Of a DNA stretch of 64,000 nt, positions 34,100 to 44,213 are shown piece after piece. The position numbers and the translations under genes are program-made. The notes beneath the pieces are model-generated. The model did no database searches and was not told the origin of the DNA. It saw only the letters and a program-made list of their open reading frames with translations. Source of the DNA: Amycolatopsis decaplanina DSM 44594. Its GTDB lineage: Bacteria > Actinomycetota > Actinomycetes > Mycobacteriales > Pseudonocardiaceae. The first letter of the stretch is position 1, and every line of letters begins with the position of its first letter. Where the stretch lies: contig NZ_AOHO01000072.1 of assembly GCF_000342005.1 (NCBI RefSeq), positions 1 through 64,000 on the forward strand, written 5' to 3'.

Positions 34100-35176
34100 G
34101 TGGCGATCCTGCGGCGGTACGCGGCGGACATCGCGGTCACCGTGGCGGTGCTCGCGAGCTCCCTCGTGGTCTCGCTCGGCGCGAGCGCGGAACCGCCGCG
34201 CAACGCGGTCCTCGGCTGGATCTGCGCGGTGCTCGCGTGCGCCGCGTTGTTCCTGCGCCGTCGGTATCCGCTCCCGGTCACGATCTTCACCGCGGCCTGT
34301 TGCGCGATCTACTACCCGCAGACCGATCCGGACGGGTTCGTACTGCTCGCGTTCGCCTTCGCGCTGTACAACAACGCCTCGACCGGGCGGATCCGCAGCG
34401 CGGCGGTCGTCGCGGCGGCCTCGATGGGCGGCGTCGCGATCGGCGAGGCACAGACCGGCGCCGCACGGCAGGTGGACAACTTCGCGTTCCTGCTTATGGC
34501 GGGCTGGTTCATCGCACTGATCGCGGTGGGCGCCGTGACGTACTACCGCCGCGAAGCCGAGCGCACCAAGGAAACCGAGGCACAGCGCAGGGCCACGGAC
34601 GAGCGGCTCCGGATCGCGCGCGAACTGCACGACGTCCTCGGCCACAACCTGGCGCTCATCAACGTCCAGGCGGGCGCGGCCCTGCACGGCAAGGATCCGG
34701 CCAAATCCGAGGAGGCACTGACCACGATCAAACAGACCAGCAAGGACGCGTTGCGTGAACTCCGCGCCACCCTGGGCATGCTGCGGCAGGCGGACACCCC
34801 GAGCCTGGCCAGCGTCGCCGAACTGGCCGAGTCGGCGGGCGCGCACGGGCTGACCGTCCGGACCGAGATCGACGGCACGGCGACGGAGCTGCCGCCCGAC
34901 GTCGAACACGCCGCCTTCCGTGTCGTCCAGGAGGCACTGACCAACGTCGCGCGCCACGCCGCCGCGGACACCGTCGTGGTGCGGATCGGCTACACGCCCC
35001 ATGCTGTGTCCGTGCAGATCGACGACGACGGCCGGGGAGGCACGGCGAAACCCGGCAACGGGATCCGCGGTATGACCGAGCGGGCCGAGGCACTCGGTGG
35101 CGAGCTCACGGCGACCGCGCGCGAAGACGGCGGTTTCCGTGTGCGCGCCCGGCTTCCCTTGCGGGTGAAGAAATGA
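34100..35176 (+). CDS. Sensor histidine kinase, NarL-partner type (HisKA_3)
   Basis: The 358-residue protein has about five membrane segments in its first 155 residues, such as DIAVTVAVLASSLVVSLGAS and LMAGWFIALIAVGAVTYY. The HisKA_3 phospho-acceptor follows as RIARELHDVLGHNLALINVQ, and the ATPase domain has VVQEALTNVARHA and DDDGRGG...GIRGM. No large extracellular sensor exists, so it may sense membrane stress. GTG 34100 is supported by a promoter placed for a leaderless start. Its stop overlaps the response regulator start (ATGA). Confidence 0.9.
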   Translation: MAILRRYAADIAVTVAVLASSLVVSLGASAEPPRNAVLGWICAVLACAALFLRRRYPLPVTIFTAACCAIYYPQTDPDGFVLLAFAFALYNNASTGRIRSAAVVAAASMGGVAIGEAQTGAARQVDNFAFLLMAGWFIALIAVGAVTYYRREAERTKETEAQRRATDERLRIARELHDVLGHNLALINVQAGAALHGKDPAKSEEALTTIKQTSKDALRELRATLGMLRQADTPSLASVAELAESAGAHGLTVRTEIDGTATELPPDVEHAAFRVVQEALTNVARHAAADTVVVRIGYTPHAVSVQIDDDGRGGTAKPGNGIRGMTERAEALGGELTATAREDGGFRVRARLPLRVKK

Positions 35177-35841
35177 TCCGGGTCCTGCTCGTCGACGACC
35201 AGCGGCTGGTCCGCGCCGGATTCAAGTCCATCTTGGACGGTGAGCACGACATCACCGTGGTCGCCGAAGCGGCGGACGGCCGCGAATCCCTCGAAGCCGC
35301 GCATGAGCACAAACCCGACGTGATCCTGATGGACATCCGGATGCCGGTGATGGACGGGCTCACCGCGACCCGGCATCTGCTCGAAGACCCGGCACTGACC
35401 GGGGTCAAGGTCGTCATCCTCACCACCTTCGACCTCGACGAGGACGTCTACGGCGCGTTGCGCGCGGGCGCCAGCGGGTTCCTGGTCAAGGACACCGAGC
35501 CGGAGGAGCTGATCCACGGTGTCCGGGTGGTCGCCCGGGGCGACGCGCTGCTCGCGCCGTCGATCACCCGCCGCCTGATCTCCGAATTCGCCAGCCGGGT
35601 GGCCCGCCCCGCTCCCTCGCCTGTGCTGAACCGGCTCACCGAACGGGAACGCGAGGTGATGAGCCTCGTCGCGGCCGGCCTGTCCAACGACGAAATCGCA
35701 AAGGAACTCGTGCTCAGCCCGGCGACGGCGAAGACGCACGTCAGCCGCATCATGACCAAAGTGGATGTCCGTGACCGCGCGCAGCTCGTCGTGCTGGCCT
35801 ACGAATCGGGCATGGTCACCCCTCGCTGGTTGACCCCGTGA
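35173..35841 (+). CDS. NarL/FixJ-family response regulator
   Basis: The 222-residue protein has a receiver domain (VLLVDDQRLVRAGFKSIL; phospho-acceptor Asp in VILMDIRMPVMDGL near residue 54; Lys in FLVKDTEP). A LuxR-type HTH follows at residues 155-215 (LTEREREVMSLVAAGLSNDE, then LSPATAKTHVSRIMTKV). It is the partner of the preceding kinase. The MmpL-type transporter directly downstream is its most probable target. Confidence 0.94.
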   Translation: MIRVLLVDDQRLVRAGFKSILDGEHDITVVAEAADGRESLEAAHEHKPDVILMDIRMPVMDGLTATRHLLEDPALTGVKVVILTTFDLDEDVYGALRAGASGFLVKDTEPEELIHGVRVVARGDALLAPSITRRLISEFASRVARPAPSPVLNRLTEREREVMSLVAAGLSNDEIAKELVLSPATAKTHVSRIMTKVDVRDRAQLVVLAYESGMVTPRWLTP

Positions 35842-35938
35842 CCACAACCCCGGTAGTACGGGAAGCGCCTTAGGGGTATCCAGAAGTTGCGGGCGGACTG
35901 CCCGCCGCAGCCCGACGATTCACCGCGCGGAAAAGCCG

Positions 35939-38050
35939 ATGCTTTCCGCCATGGACACCATCACTCTCTCTGACAGGCGGCCTGGGGGCACCCTGTCGAA
36001 GCTGGCGGGTTGGTCACAGCGCCACCGCTGGCTCGCCGTTTCGCTCTGGCTGCTCACCCTCATCGGTGTCACGCTCGGTTCACAGCTGGCCGGAAGCGCC
36101 TACCACGACGACCATTCCTTGCCGGGCACCGAATCCCAGCAGATCAGGGACCTGTTCAAGGCACAGGCTCCCGCGCAGACCGGCGCGACCGCCGAGATCG
36201 TCTTCAAAACCGACAGCGGACTCGCGACCGCACGCGGGCCGGTCGACTCGATGCTCGCCGAAGTCCGGAACCAGCCGCACGTGAAGTCGGTGACGAGTCC
36301 TTTCGACACCCCGTCGGCCATCTCGCGTGAGGGCACGATCGGTTACGCCGCGATCGCTTTCGACCTCGAGTCGAACGATCTGCCGTACGACGACATCGTG
36401 CGCGTCGTCGACACGGCGAAGAAGGCCGAGTCGGCCGGGCTCCAGGTCGAACTCGGTGGTGAGCCGATCGAGCGGACCAGTGAGAGCGGCGGCTCGTCGG
36501 AGGGCGTCGGATTGCTGGCCGCGCTGGTGATCTTGGTCTTCCTGTTCCGCTCGATCCTCGCCGCCGGGCTCCCGGTGATCACGGCGATCTTCGCCGTCGG
36601 CAGCACGCTCGGCGTGATCGTGGTCGTCAGCCGGTTCGTCGACATCGCCAGTTACACGGCGCCGCTGATGATGCTGGTCGGTTTCGGTGTCGGCGTGGAC
36701 TACGCGTTGCTCATCTTTTCCCGCTACCGCGGCGAAATCCTGGCCGGTCTCGACCGCGAACAGGCGGCGCGGCGGGCACTGGACACCGCGGGCCGCTCGG
36801 TGCTGTTCGCCGGCGGCACGGTGATCATCGCGCTGCTCGGTCTGCTCGCGCTCGGCCTCGGTTCGCTGCGCGGGGTCGCGCTCGCGGTGGCGCTGACCGT
36901 GCTCGTGACGATGCTCGCCTCGATCACCCTGCTGCCCGCGCTGCTCTCCCTTTTCGGCCGCCGTCTGGAAAAGGGCATCCGCAAGCACGCCGCGAAACGA
37001 CAACAAGGCAAGGCCTTGGGCAAGCTCGGGGACGCGGTACAGCGACGGCCGATGGTGCCGCTCGTGATCGGGCTGCTCGTCCTCATCGGGCTTTCCTTGC
37101 CCGCGCTCGGCATGCGCCTCGGGTTCGCCGACGCGGGCACGGATCCGGCGACGTCGACCACCCGGCAGGCCTACGACCTGATGGCGGAGGGTTTCGGTCC
37201 CGGGTTCAGCGAGCCGTTGATCGTGGTCACCGAGAACGGCGACGGCGTCGCGCTGCGACGGAAACTCGAAGCCACGCCAGGAATCGCCGAGGTGACGCCA
37301 CCGATGGGGCAGGGCGTCACGACGGTTCTCGCTTTCCCCACCTCTTCACCGCAGGACGAAGCGACCGCCGAACTGGTGGAACGGTTGCGGACCGAGGTGC
37401 TACCGGATCTGCCGGGCGAATACCTGGTCGGCGGGAGTGTCGCGGCGGCGGTGGACTTCGCGGACGCCGTCGGCGCCCGGCTGCCGCTGTTCGTGCTGGT
37501 GGTCGTCGGCTTGTCGGCGTTGCTGCTGATGGTCGTGTTCCGCTCGATCCTGATCCCGCTCAAGGCGGCCGTACTGAACCTGCTCAGCATCGGCGCCGCG
37601 CTCGGCGTGATGACGGCGGTGTTCGGCGACGGCCTGTTCGGCGCGCAGCCGGGACCGATCGAGGCGTTCGTGCCGGTGCTGATCTTCGCGATCGTGTTCG
37701 GGCTTTCCATGGATTACGAGGTGTTCCTGGTGTCCCGGATGCACGAGGAATGGCGGCGCACCGGGGACGCGCGCCACGCCGTCCGCGAGGGACTCGCCTC
37801 AACCGGCGGGGTGATCACGGCCGCGGCGGTGATCATGATCCTGGTGTTCGGGGCGTTCTTGCTCAACCCCGACCGGATGCTGGCGCAGTTCGGTCTCGGG
37901 CTGGCGGTCGCGGTGCTGGTGGACGCGTTCGTGATCCGCTGTCTCGTGGTGCCCGCGGTGATGCGATTGCTCGGGGAACGCGCCTGGTGGCTGCCGCAGT
38001 GGCTGGACCGGCGGTTGCCGCACGTAGCGCTGGAACCGTCGTCCCGCTAG
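35939..38050 (+). CDS. MmpL-family (RND) membrane transporter
   Basis: The 703-residue protein has the MMPL double plan: two halves each with a periplasmic domain and about five to six membrane segments. Key stretches are GVGVDYALLIFSRYRGE near residue 240 and GLSMDYEVFLVSRMHEEW near 580, which carry the proton-relay Asp-Tyr pairs. MmpL proteins export lipids or drugs. ATG 35939 is given; ATG 35951 is an equally good start. It follows a two-component system by 97 bases and may be its main target, for example in membrane stress. Confidence 0.9.
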   Translation: MLSAMDTITLSDRRPGGTLSKLAGWSQRHRWLAVSLWLLTLIGVTLGSQLAGSAYHDDHSLPGTESQQIRDLFKAQAPAQTGATAEIVFKTDSGLATARGPVDSMLAEVRNQPHVKSVTSPFDTPSAISREGTIGYAAIAFDLESNDLPYDDIVRVVDTAKKAESAGLQVELGGEPIERTSESGGSSEGVGLLAALVILVFLFRSILAAGLPVITAIFAVGSTLGVIVVVSRFVDIASYTAPLMMLVGFGVGVDYALLIFSRYRGEILAGLDREQAARRALDTAGRSVLFAGGTVIIALLGLLALGLGSLRGVALAVALTVLVTMLASITLLPALLSLFGRRLEKGIRKHAAKRQQGKALGKLGDAVQRRPMVPLVIGLLVLIGLSLPALGMRLGFADAGTDPATSTTRQAYDLMAEGFGPGFSEPLIVVTENGDGVALRRKLEATPGIAEVTPPMGQGVTTVLAFPTSSPQDEATAELVERLRTEVLPDLPGEYLVGGSVAAAVDFADAVGARLPLFVLVVVGLSALLLMVVFRSILIPLKAAVLNLLSIGAALGVMTAVFGDGLFGAQPGPIEAFVPVLIFAIVFGLSMDYEVFLVSRMHEEWRRTGDARHAVREGLASTGGVITAAAVIMILVFGAFLLNPDRMLAQFGLGLAVAVLVDAFVIRCLVVPAVMRLLGERAWWLPQWLDRRLPHVALEPSSR

Positions 38051-38062
38051 ACCCCGGACGAC

Positions 38063-38109
38063 ATGAAAGGCCCCTTCATCGCAAATTTCGCGATGAAGGG
38101 GCCTTTCAT
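38063..38109. terminator. 20-bp perfect hairpin, TGAAxGGCC family
   Basis: The arms 38063-38082 and 38090-38109 are exact reverse complements (left arm ATGAAAGGCCCCTTCATCGC) around a 7-base loop. It lies between the convergent MmpL and FadB stops and is a likely bidirectional terminator. The TGAAxGGCCxCCTT core is shared with the hairpins at 17137, 50632 and 55545. Confidence 0.8.
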
Positions 38110-38118
38110 TGCACGGGT

Positions 38119-40290
38119 TTACTCGTAGATCTCGCCCTTCGCGGCCTTCTCGACCAGCGACGCGGGCGGGTTGAAGTGGTCGCCGTAGCGCTCGGCCAGC
38201 TGACGCGCGCGGTCGACGAAGCCCTGCAGGCCACCCTCGTACTGGTTGATGTACTGGATGACACCACCGGTCCAAGCCGGGAAGCCGATACCGAAGATCG
38301 AGCCGATGTTGGCGTCGGCGACGGTGGTGAGCACACCCTCGTCGAAGCACTTCACGGTCTCGAGCGCCTCGGCGAACAGCATGCGCTCCTTGAGGTCCTC
38401 GAACGGGACCTCGGCGCTGCCCGACTTGAACGCGTCGCGCAGGCCCGGCCAGAGACCGGTCCGCTTGCCCGACTCGTCGTAGTCGTAGAAGCCCGAGCCG
38501 GTGGAACGGCCCTTGCGGTCGAACTCCTCCACCATCCGGTCGATGACACCCTCGGACGCGTGCGCGTTCCAGGTGCCGCCGGCGGCCTCGATCGCTTCGC
38601 GGGTCTCCTTGCGGATCTTCCGCGGCAGCGTCAGGGTCAGCTCGTCCATCAGTTGCAGCGGCGGGGCCGGGTATCCGGCCTGCGAACCGGCCTGCTCGAT
38701 CGACGCCGGCTCGACACCCTCGCCCAGCGCGGCGACGGCCTCGTTGAGGAACGTGCCGATGACGCGCGAGGTGAAGAAACCGCGGCTGTCGTTGACGACG
38801 ATCGGGGTCTTCTTGATCTGCAGCGTGTAGTCGAAGACCTTCGCCAGCGTGGCGGGCGAGGTCTTCTCACCGCAGATGATCTCGACCAGCGGCATCTTGT
38901 CCACCGGCGAGAAGAAGTGGATCCCGATGAAGTCCTCGGTCCGCTGCACGCCCTCGGCGAGCGCGGTGATCGGCAGCGTGGAGGTGTTGGAACCGAGCAC
39001 GGCGTCGGGGTTGACGATGCCCTCGATCTCCTGGAACACCTTGTGCTTCAGCTCGACGCTCTCGAAGACGGCCTCGATCACGAAGTCGACGCCGGCGAAG
39101 TCCTCCGCCTTGTCGGTCGGCTTGATCTTGGCGAGCAGCGCGTCGGACTTCTCCTGCGTGGTCTTGCCGCGGGAAAGAGCCTTCTCCTCCAGCTTGACCG
39201 CGTAGCCCTTGCCCTTTTCGGCGCCTTCGAGGGTGACATCCTTGAGCACGACGTCGATACCGGCCTTCGCCGAGACGTACGCGATCGCGGCGCCCATCAT
39301 GCCCGCGCCGACGACGCCGACCTTCTTGGCGGTGTACTTCTCGAAGCCGTCCGGACGCGAGCCGCCGGAGTTGATGCTCTGCAGGTCGAAGAAGAACGCC
39401 TTCGTCATGTTCTTCGAGACCTGGCCGGTGGCGAGGCTGATGAAGTAGCGGGTCTCGACGGTGATCGCGGTGTCGAAGTCGACCTGCGAACCCTCGATGG
39501 CCGCGGCGAGGATCGCCCGCGGGGCGGGCATGTTCGCGCCCTTGATCTGCTTGCGCAGGTTCGCCGGGAACGCGGGCAGGTTCGCCGCGAAGCTCGGGTT
39601 CGACGGGGTGCCGCCCGGGATCTTGTAGCCCTTGACGTCCCACGGCTGCACGCCGCCCTCGGGGTTGGCCTTGATCCACGCCTTCGCGGCCGGGACCAGT
39701 TCCTCGACGGTGCCGACGAGCTCGTGCACGAGGCCGAGTTCCTTGGCCTTGGCCGGGCGGTGCCGCTGGCCCTGGAGAAGCACGTTCAGCAACGCGCTTT
39801 GGATGCCCAGCAAACGCACGGTGCGGACCACGCCACCGCCACCGGGGAGCAGGCCGAGGGTGACCTCGGGGAGGCCGATCTGGCTGCCCTTGACGTCGGC
39901 CGCGATGCGGTGGTGCGTCGCGAGCGCGAGTTCGAGGCCGCCGCCGAGCGCGGCGCCGTTGATGGCGGCCACGACCGGCTTGCCCAGCTGCTCGAGCCGT
40001 CGCATCTGGCCCTTCATCAGGGCGCTGCTCTCGGTGATCTCGGCCGCGTTCTCCGGCTTGGCCTGGATCAGGTCGTTGAGGTCGCCGCCGGCGAAGAAGG
40101 TCTTCTTGGCCGAGGTGAGAACGACACCGGTGATGCTGTCCTTCTCCGCCTCCAGGCGGTCGACGACCACGCCGAGCGACTCGCGGAAGTCGGCGTTCAT
40201 CGTGTTGGCGGACTGCTTCGGGTCGTCCAGGGTGAGCACGACGATGCCGTCGGCGTCCTGCTCCCAGCGGATGGTCTTCGCTTCAGTCAT
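38119..40290 (-). CDS. fadB: FadB/FadJ-type trifunctional enzyme, fatty-acid oxidation alpha subunit
   Basis: The 723-residue protein joins an N-terminal enoyl-CoA hydratase (residues 1-190, AGGDLNDL and AINGAALGGGLELALATHH) to a 3-hydroxyacyl-CoA dehydrogenase. The latter has the NAD fold KVGVVGAGMMGAAIAYVSAK near 335-354, catalytic His in IGIHFFSPVDKMPLVEII, and PIVVNDSRGFFTSRV. It carries out hydration and NAD-dependent oxidation in beta-oxidation. The thiolase gene is 10 bases upstream in the same operon, giving the FadAB complex. Rather like mycobacterial FadB (Rv0860). Confidence 0.95.
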   Translation of the reverse strand: MTEAKTIRWEQDADGIVVLTLDDPKQSANTMNADFRESLGVVVDRLEAEKDSITGVVLTSAKKTFFAGGDLNDLIQAKPENAAEITESSALMKGQMRRLEQLGKPVVAAINGAALGGGLELALATHHRIAADVKGSQIGLPEVTLGLLPGGGGVVRTVRLLGIQSALLNVLLQGQRHRPAKAKELGLVHELVGTVEELVPAAKAWIKANPEGGVQPWDVKGYKIPGGTPSNPSFAANLPAFPANLRKQIKGANMPAPRAILAAAIEGSQVDFDTAITVETRYFISLATGQVSKNMTKAFFFDLQSINSGGSRPDGFEKYTAKKVGVVGAGMMGAAIAYVSAKAGIDVVLKDVTLEGAEKGKGYAVKLEEKALSRGKTTQEKSDALLAKIKPTDKAEDFAGVDFVIEAVFESVELKHKVFQEIEGIVNPDAVLGSNTSTLPITALAEGVQRTEDFIGIHFFSPVDKMPLVEIICGEKTSPATLAKVFDYTLQIKKTPIVVNDSRGFFTSRVIGTFLNEAVAALGEGVEPASIEQAGSQAGYPAPPLQLMDELTLTLPRKIRKETREAIEAAGGTWNAHASEGVIDRMVEEFDRKGRSTGSGFYDYDESGKRTGLWPGLRDAFKSGSAEVPFEDLKERMLFAEALETVKCFDEGVLTTVADANIGSIFGIGFPAWTGGVIQYINQYEGGLQGFVDRARQLAERYGDHFNPPASLVEKAAKGEIYE

Positions 40291-40300
40291 TGTCTCTTCC

Positions 40301-41512
<1,212 letters not shown>

Positions 41513-41585
41513 AGAAAAACTCCTCCGCAGTACGGCGCTGTATCAGAGATGAACACAGCCGGATCGTACCGGCCAGTAGCCATGC

Positions 41586-41597
41586 TAATGGTCATTA
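41586..41597. promoter_or_regulatory. Candidate operator between fadA and the double TetR gene
   Basis: TAATGGTCATTA has 5-base arms TAATG/CATTA around two bases. It lies in the 157-base divergent region, 74 bases upstream of fadA. A further loose repeat CCCAT...ATGGG follows at about 41616-41632. Either could bind the adjacent TetR-type protein. Confidence 0.4.
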
Positions 41598-41669
41598 ACA
41601 TAAACCGCGATAACCCCATGGTGTCAATGGGTTGCGATGCACGCAACCGGCGCTATCGTGTGTTCACCT

Positions 41670-42854
41670 ATGGATCACCCGACCGAGCGTTCCCCGCGAC
41701 CGCGCGACCGCAAGGCCCAGCTGGCCGGCCTCGCCGCGGAGCTCTTTCGCGCCCGCGGGTTCCACGGCGTCGGCATCAACGACATCGCCGCCGCGGCCGG
41801 GATCACCGGGCCCGCGCTGTACCGGCATTTCGCGGACAAGCAGGCTGTGCTGTCCTACGTCGTGCTGTCCGGCATCGACGACATGGAGACGGCCACCACC
41901 GAGACACTCGCCGACGTCGACCTTCCCGTGCCCGCCCAGGTCAACGCCCTGCTGGGCACTCTCGCCGCGCAGGCCGTGGAGCGGCGGGAGGTCGCCGCGC
42001 TGTGGCGCTGGGAGGGCAGGCACCTGCCCCGGGAGGGACGGCGGGAGATCCGCCGCCGGTCGGGCGCGGTGCTCGAGGCGTGGTCGAAGGCACTGCTCGC
42101 GTTGCGCCCCGAACTGACCGCCGACGATGCCGAGCTGCTGTGCTGGGCGGGGCTGAGCGTGTTCGGCAGTGTCTCCGTGCATCACACGTCCGTGGCGAAG
42201 AAACGCTTCGCACAGATCCTGGTGCAGCTGGCCGAGTCGGTGCTGCATGTCACACTGCCCGAGCCCGTGGAGCCGCCGGAAGAAACGCCGTCGCTCGCGC
42301 TCGGCGAGCCATCCCGCCGCGAGCAGATCCTCGCGGCCGCGACCGGACTATTCGGGGAACGCGGCTTTCGTTCGGTGAGCATGGAGGAGATCGGCGCGGC
42401 GGCCGGGATCGCCGGGCCCAGCGTGTACCGGCACTTCCCCAGCAAGGCGGCGCTGATGGTGGCGATCGGGCATCGAGCGGCCGACAGGCTGGCGCTCGCC
42501 GCGGAACGCGCGTTGCGGACCGACGACGAACGCGACGCGCTGCGCAGGCTGGCGGCGTCCTATGTGCACACCCTGCTGCACACGCCCGAACTGCTGGTGT
42601 CGTTCTCCGGCAGCCCCATGGAACTGCCGGAACGCGACAAGGCGGACCTGATCCGGGTCCAGCGGGACTACGTCGCGCGCTGGATCGCACTGGCTTCGGA
42701 AGTCCGGCCGGAACTGAGCCTGCGCGAAGTGAAGATCACCGTGCACGCGGCACTGACCATCGCGAACGACCTCGCGCGCACCCGGCGGGTCAACGGCCGC
42801 CCGAACATCGAGGCCGAGCTGACGACGCTGATGCACGCCGTGCTCGGAGTCTGA
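41670..42854 (+). CDS. Tandem TetR regulator: two TetR units fused in one chain
   Basis: The 394-residue protein has two full TetR units. The first HTH covers residues 12-65 (FHGVGINDIAAAAGITGPAL then YRHFADKQ) and the second about 215-270 (FRSVSMEEIGAAAGIAGPSV then YRHFPSKA), each followed by its own helical ligand domain. Ordinary TetR proteins have about 200 residues and dimerise; this chain may act as a built-in pseudo-dimer. ATG 41670 lies about 10 bases after a TATCGT -10 box with TTGCGA upstream, so a leaderless message is possible. It is divergent from fadAB and probably controls it. Confidence 0.88.
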   Translation: MDHPTERSPRPRDRKAQLAGLAAELFRARGFHGVGINDIAAAAGITGPALYRHFADKQAVLSYVVLSGIDDMETATTETLADVDLPVPAQVNALLGTLAAQAVERREVAALWRWEGRHLPREGRREIRRRSGAVLEAWSKALLALRPELTADDAELLCWAGLSVFGSVSVHHTSVAKKRFAQILVQLAESVLHVTLPEPVEPPEETPSLALGEPSRREQILAAATGLFGERGFRSVSMEEIGAAAGIAGPSVYRHFPSKAALMVAIGHRAADRLALAAERALRTDDERDALRRLAASYVHTLLHTPELLVSFSGSPMELPERDKADLIRVQRDYVARWIALASEVRPELSLREVKITVHAALTIANDLARTRRVNGRPNIEAELTTLMHAVLGV

Positions 42855-42906
42855 AGGTCAGCTCTGAGCAAACTCGCGTGTGCCGCGAAGGAGTGAAGGG
42901 CACGAT

Positions 42907-44130
42907 GTGCGCGTGCCCACGAAACGCGGCCTGCATCTGGTGACCCGGGAAGAAGACCACAAGGTCACCACGCTGGAGCTCTTCTTCGACCTGGTCTTCG
43001 TCTACGCCATCACCCAGACCACGCAGCTGATGGCCGATCACCTCACCCCGCTCGGCATCGGGCAGGGCGTGGCGATGATCGCCGTGCTGTGGTGGTGCTG
43101 GTGTGCCTACGCCTGGCTGGCCAACACCCTCCATGTGGACCGGGGCATCGCCCAGCTGGCGATGTTCGCCGCGATGGGGACGATGTTCCTGGTCTCGCTG
43201 ACCATCCCGGAGGCCTTCACCGACCTTCCCGGTGGCCTGTACGCGCCGCTGATGTTCGTCGGGTGCTACTTCGTCGTGCGGCTGCTGCACCTGACCGCGT
43301 ACTTCGGCGCCGCGCGGACCGACCCGGAGCTGCGCAAGGTCGTCCTGAAGATGTTCGTCGGGCTGCTGCCGAGCGTCGCGCTGCTGACCGTCGCGGCCTT
43401 CTTCTCCGGCTGGGTACAGCTCGGTATCTGGGCCATCGCGATGCTGGCCGACTACGTCAACGTCTTCCGGACCCGGTCCTCGGACTGGCGGCTGCACCAG
43501 CCCGGCCACTTCGCCGAGCGGTTCGGGCTGATCGTGATCATCGCGCTGGGTGAGTCGATCGTGGCGATCGGCATCGGGATCAGCTCGTACCCGATGTCCT
43601 GGCCGATCACACTGGCCGCCGTCTTCGGGCTCACGCTCGCTTCGGCGATGTGGTGGATGTACTTCGCCGTCGTCGCGCACGTGTCCGAGCACAACCTGAA
43701 GCGCGCGGAGGGCGTGGAGCGAGTGCGGATCGGGACGGACACGTACACGTTCCTGCACCTCCCGCTCATCGCCGGGATCGTGCTCGTCGCGCTGGGACTG
43801 AAGAAGTCGCTGCTGTACGTGTCCGACACCGAACACCACAGCCTCGTCGACGGTCTCCACGGGACGCCCATCTGGGCGCTGACCGGCGGGTTCGCGCTCT
43901 ACCTGATCGCGTTAAGCGGGCTGCGGCGGCGGAACCTGGGCTCGTGGAACATTCAGCGGCTGGTACTCGCGGCGGTCCTGCTGGCGGCGACACCGTTGCT
44001 GGAGCTGGTGCCGGCGATCGTCCTGGTCGGCGCCGTGGCGCTGGCGGCGGTAGGTCTCGTGGTCTTCGAGAGGCGCAAGATCGTGAGTAATCCGGTCCTT
44101 CCCGACCGCCCGAATCACTCACCGGCGTGA
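42907..44130 (+). CDS. Low temperature requirement protein A (LtrA) family membrane protein
   Basis: The 407-residue protein has the LtrA signature near the start: TTLELFFDLVFVYAITQTTQ at about residues 18-37. About 11-12 membrane segments follow, with HFAERFGLIVIIALGESIVA near 197-216. LtrA was linked to growth of Listeria in the cold; its molecular role is unknown. GTG 42907 follows GAAGGG at 42895-42900. It is 52 bases downstream of the double TetR gene and may share its transcript. Confidence 0.88.
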   Translation: MRVPTKRGLHLVTREEDHKVTTLELFFDLVFVYAITQTTQLMADHLTPLGIGQGVAMIAVLWWCWCAYAWLANTLHVDRGIAQLAMFAAMGTMFLVSLTIPEAFTDLPGGLYAPLMFVGCYFVVRLLHLTAYFGAARTDPELRKVVLKMFVGLLPSVALLTVAAFFSGWVQLGIWAIAMLADYVNVFRTRSSDWRLHQPGHFAERFGLIVIIALGESIVAIGIGISSYPMSWPITLAAVFGLTLASAMWWMYFAVVAHVSEHNLKRAEGVERVRIGTDTYTFLHLPLIAGIVLVALGLKKSLLYVSDTEHHSLVDGLHGTPIWALTGGFALYLIALSGLRRRNLGSWNIQRLVLAAVLLAATPLLELVPAIVLVGAVALAAVGLVVFERRKIVSNPVLPDRPNHSPA

Positions 44131-44173
44131 CGTTCGCCTCCCCCGTGGTGGCGCATCCGCCCGAGGAGAGTTA

Positions 44174-44191
44174 ACCTACTCACGAGTAGGT
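44174..44191. promoter_or_regulatory. Operator-like palindrome before the FadE pair
   Basis: ACCTACTC and GAGTAGGT are perfect 8-base inverted arms around AC. It lies 22 bases upstream of GTG 44214. The shape and position are typical for a TetR-type repressor site. The repressor is unknown; the tandem TetR protein encoded at 41670 is the nearest candidate. Confidence 0.6.
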
Positions 44192-44213
44192 AAGCGAGGC
44201 AGGGAGACTCACC

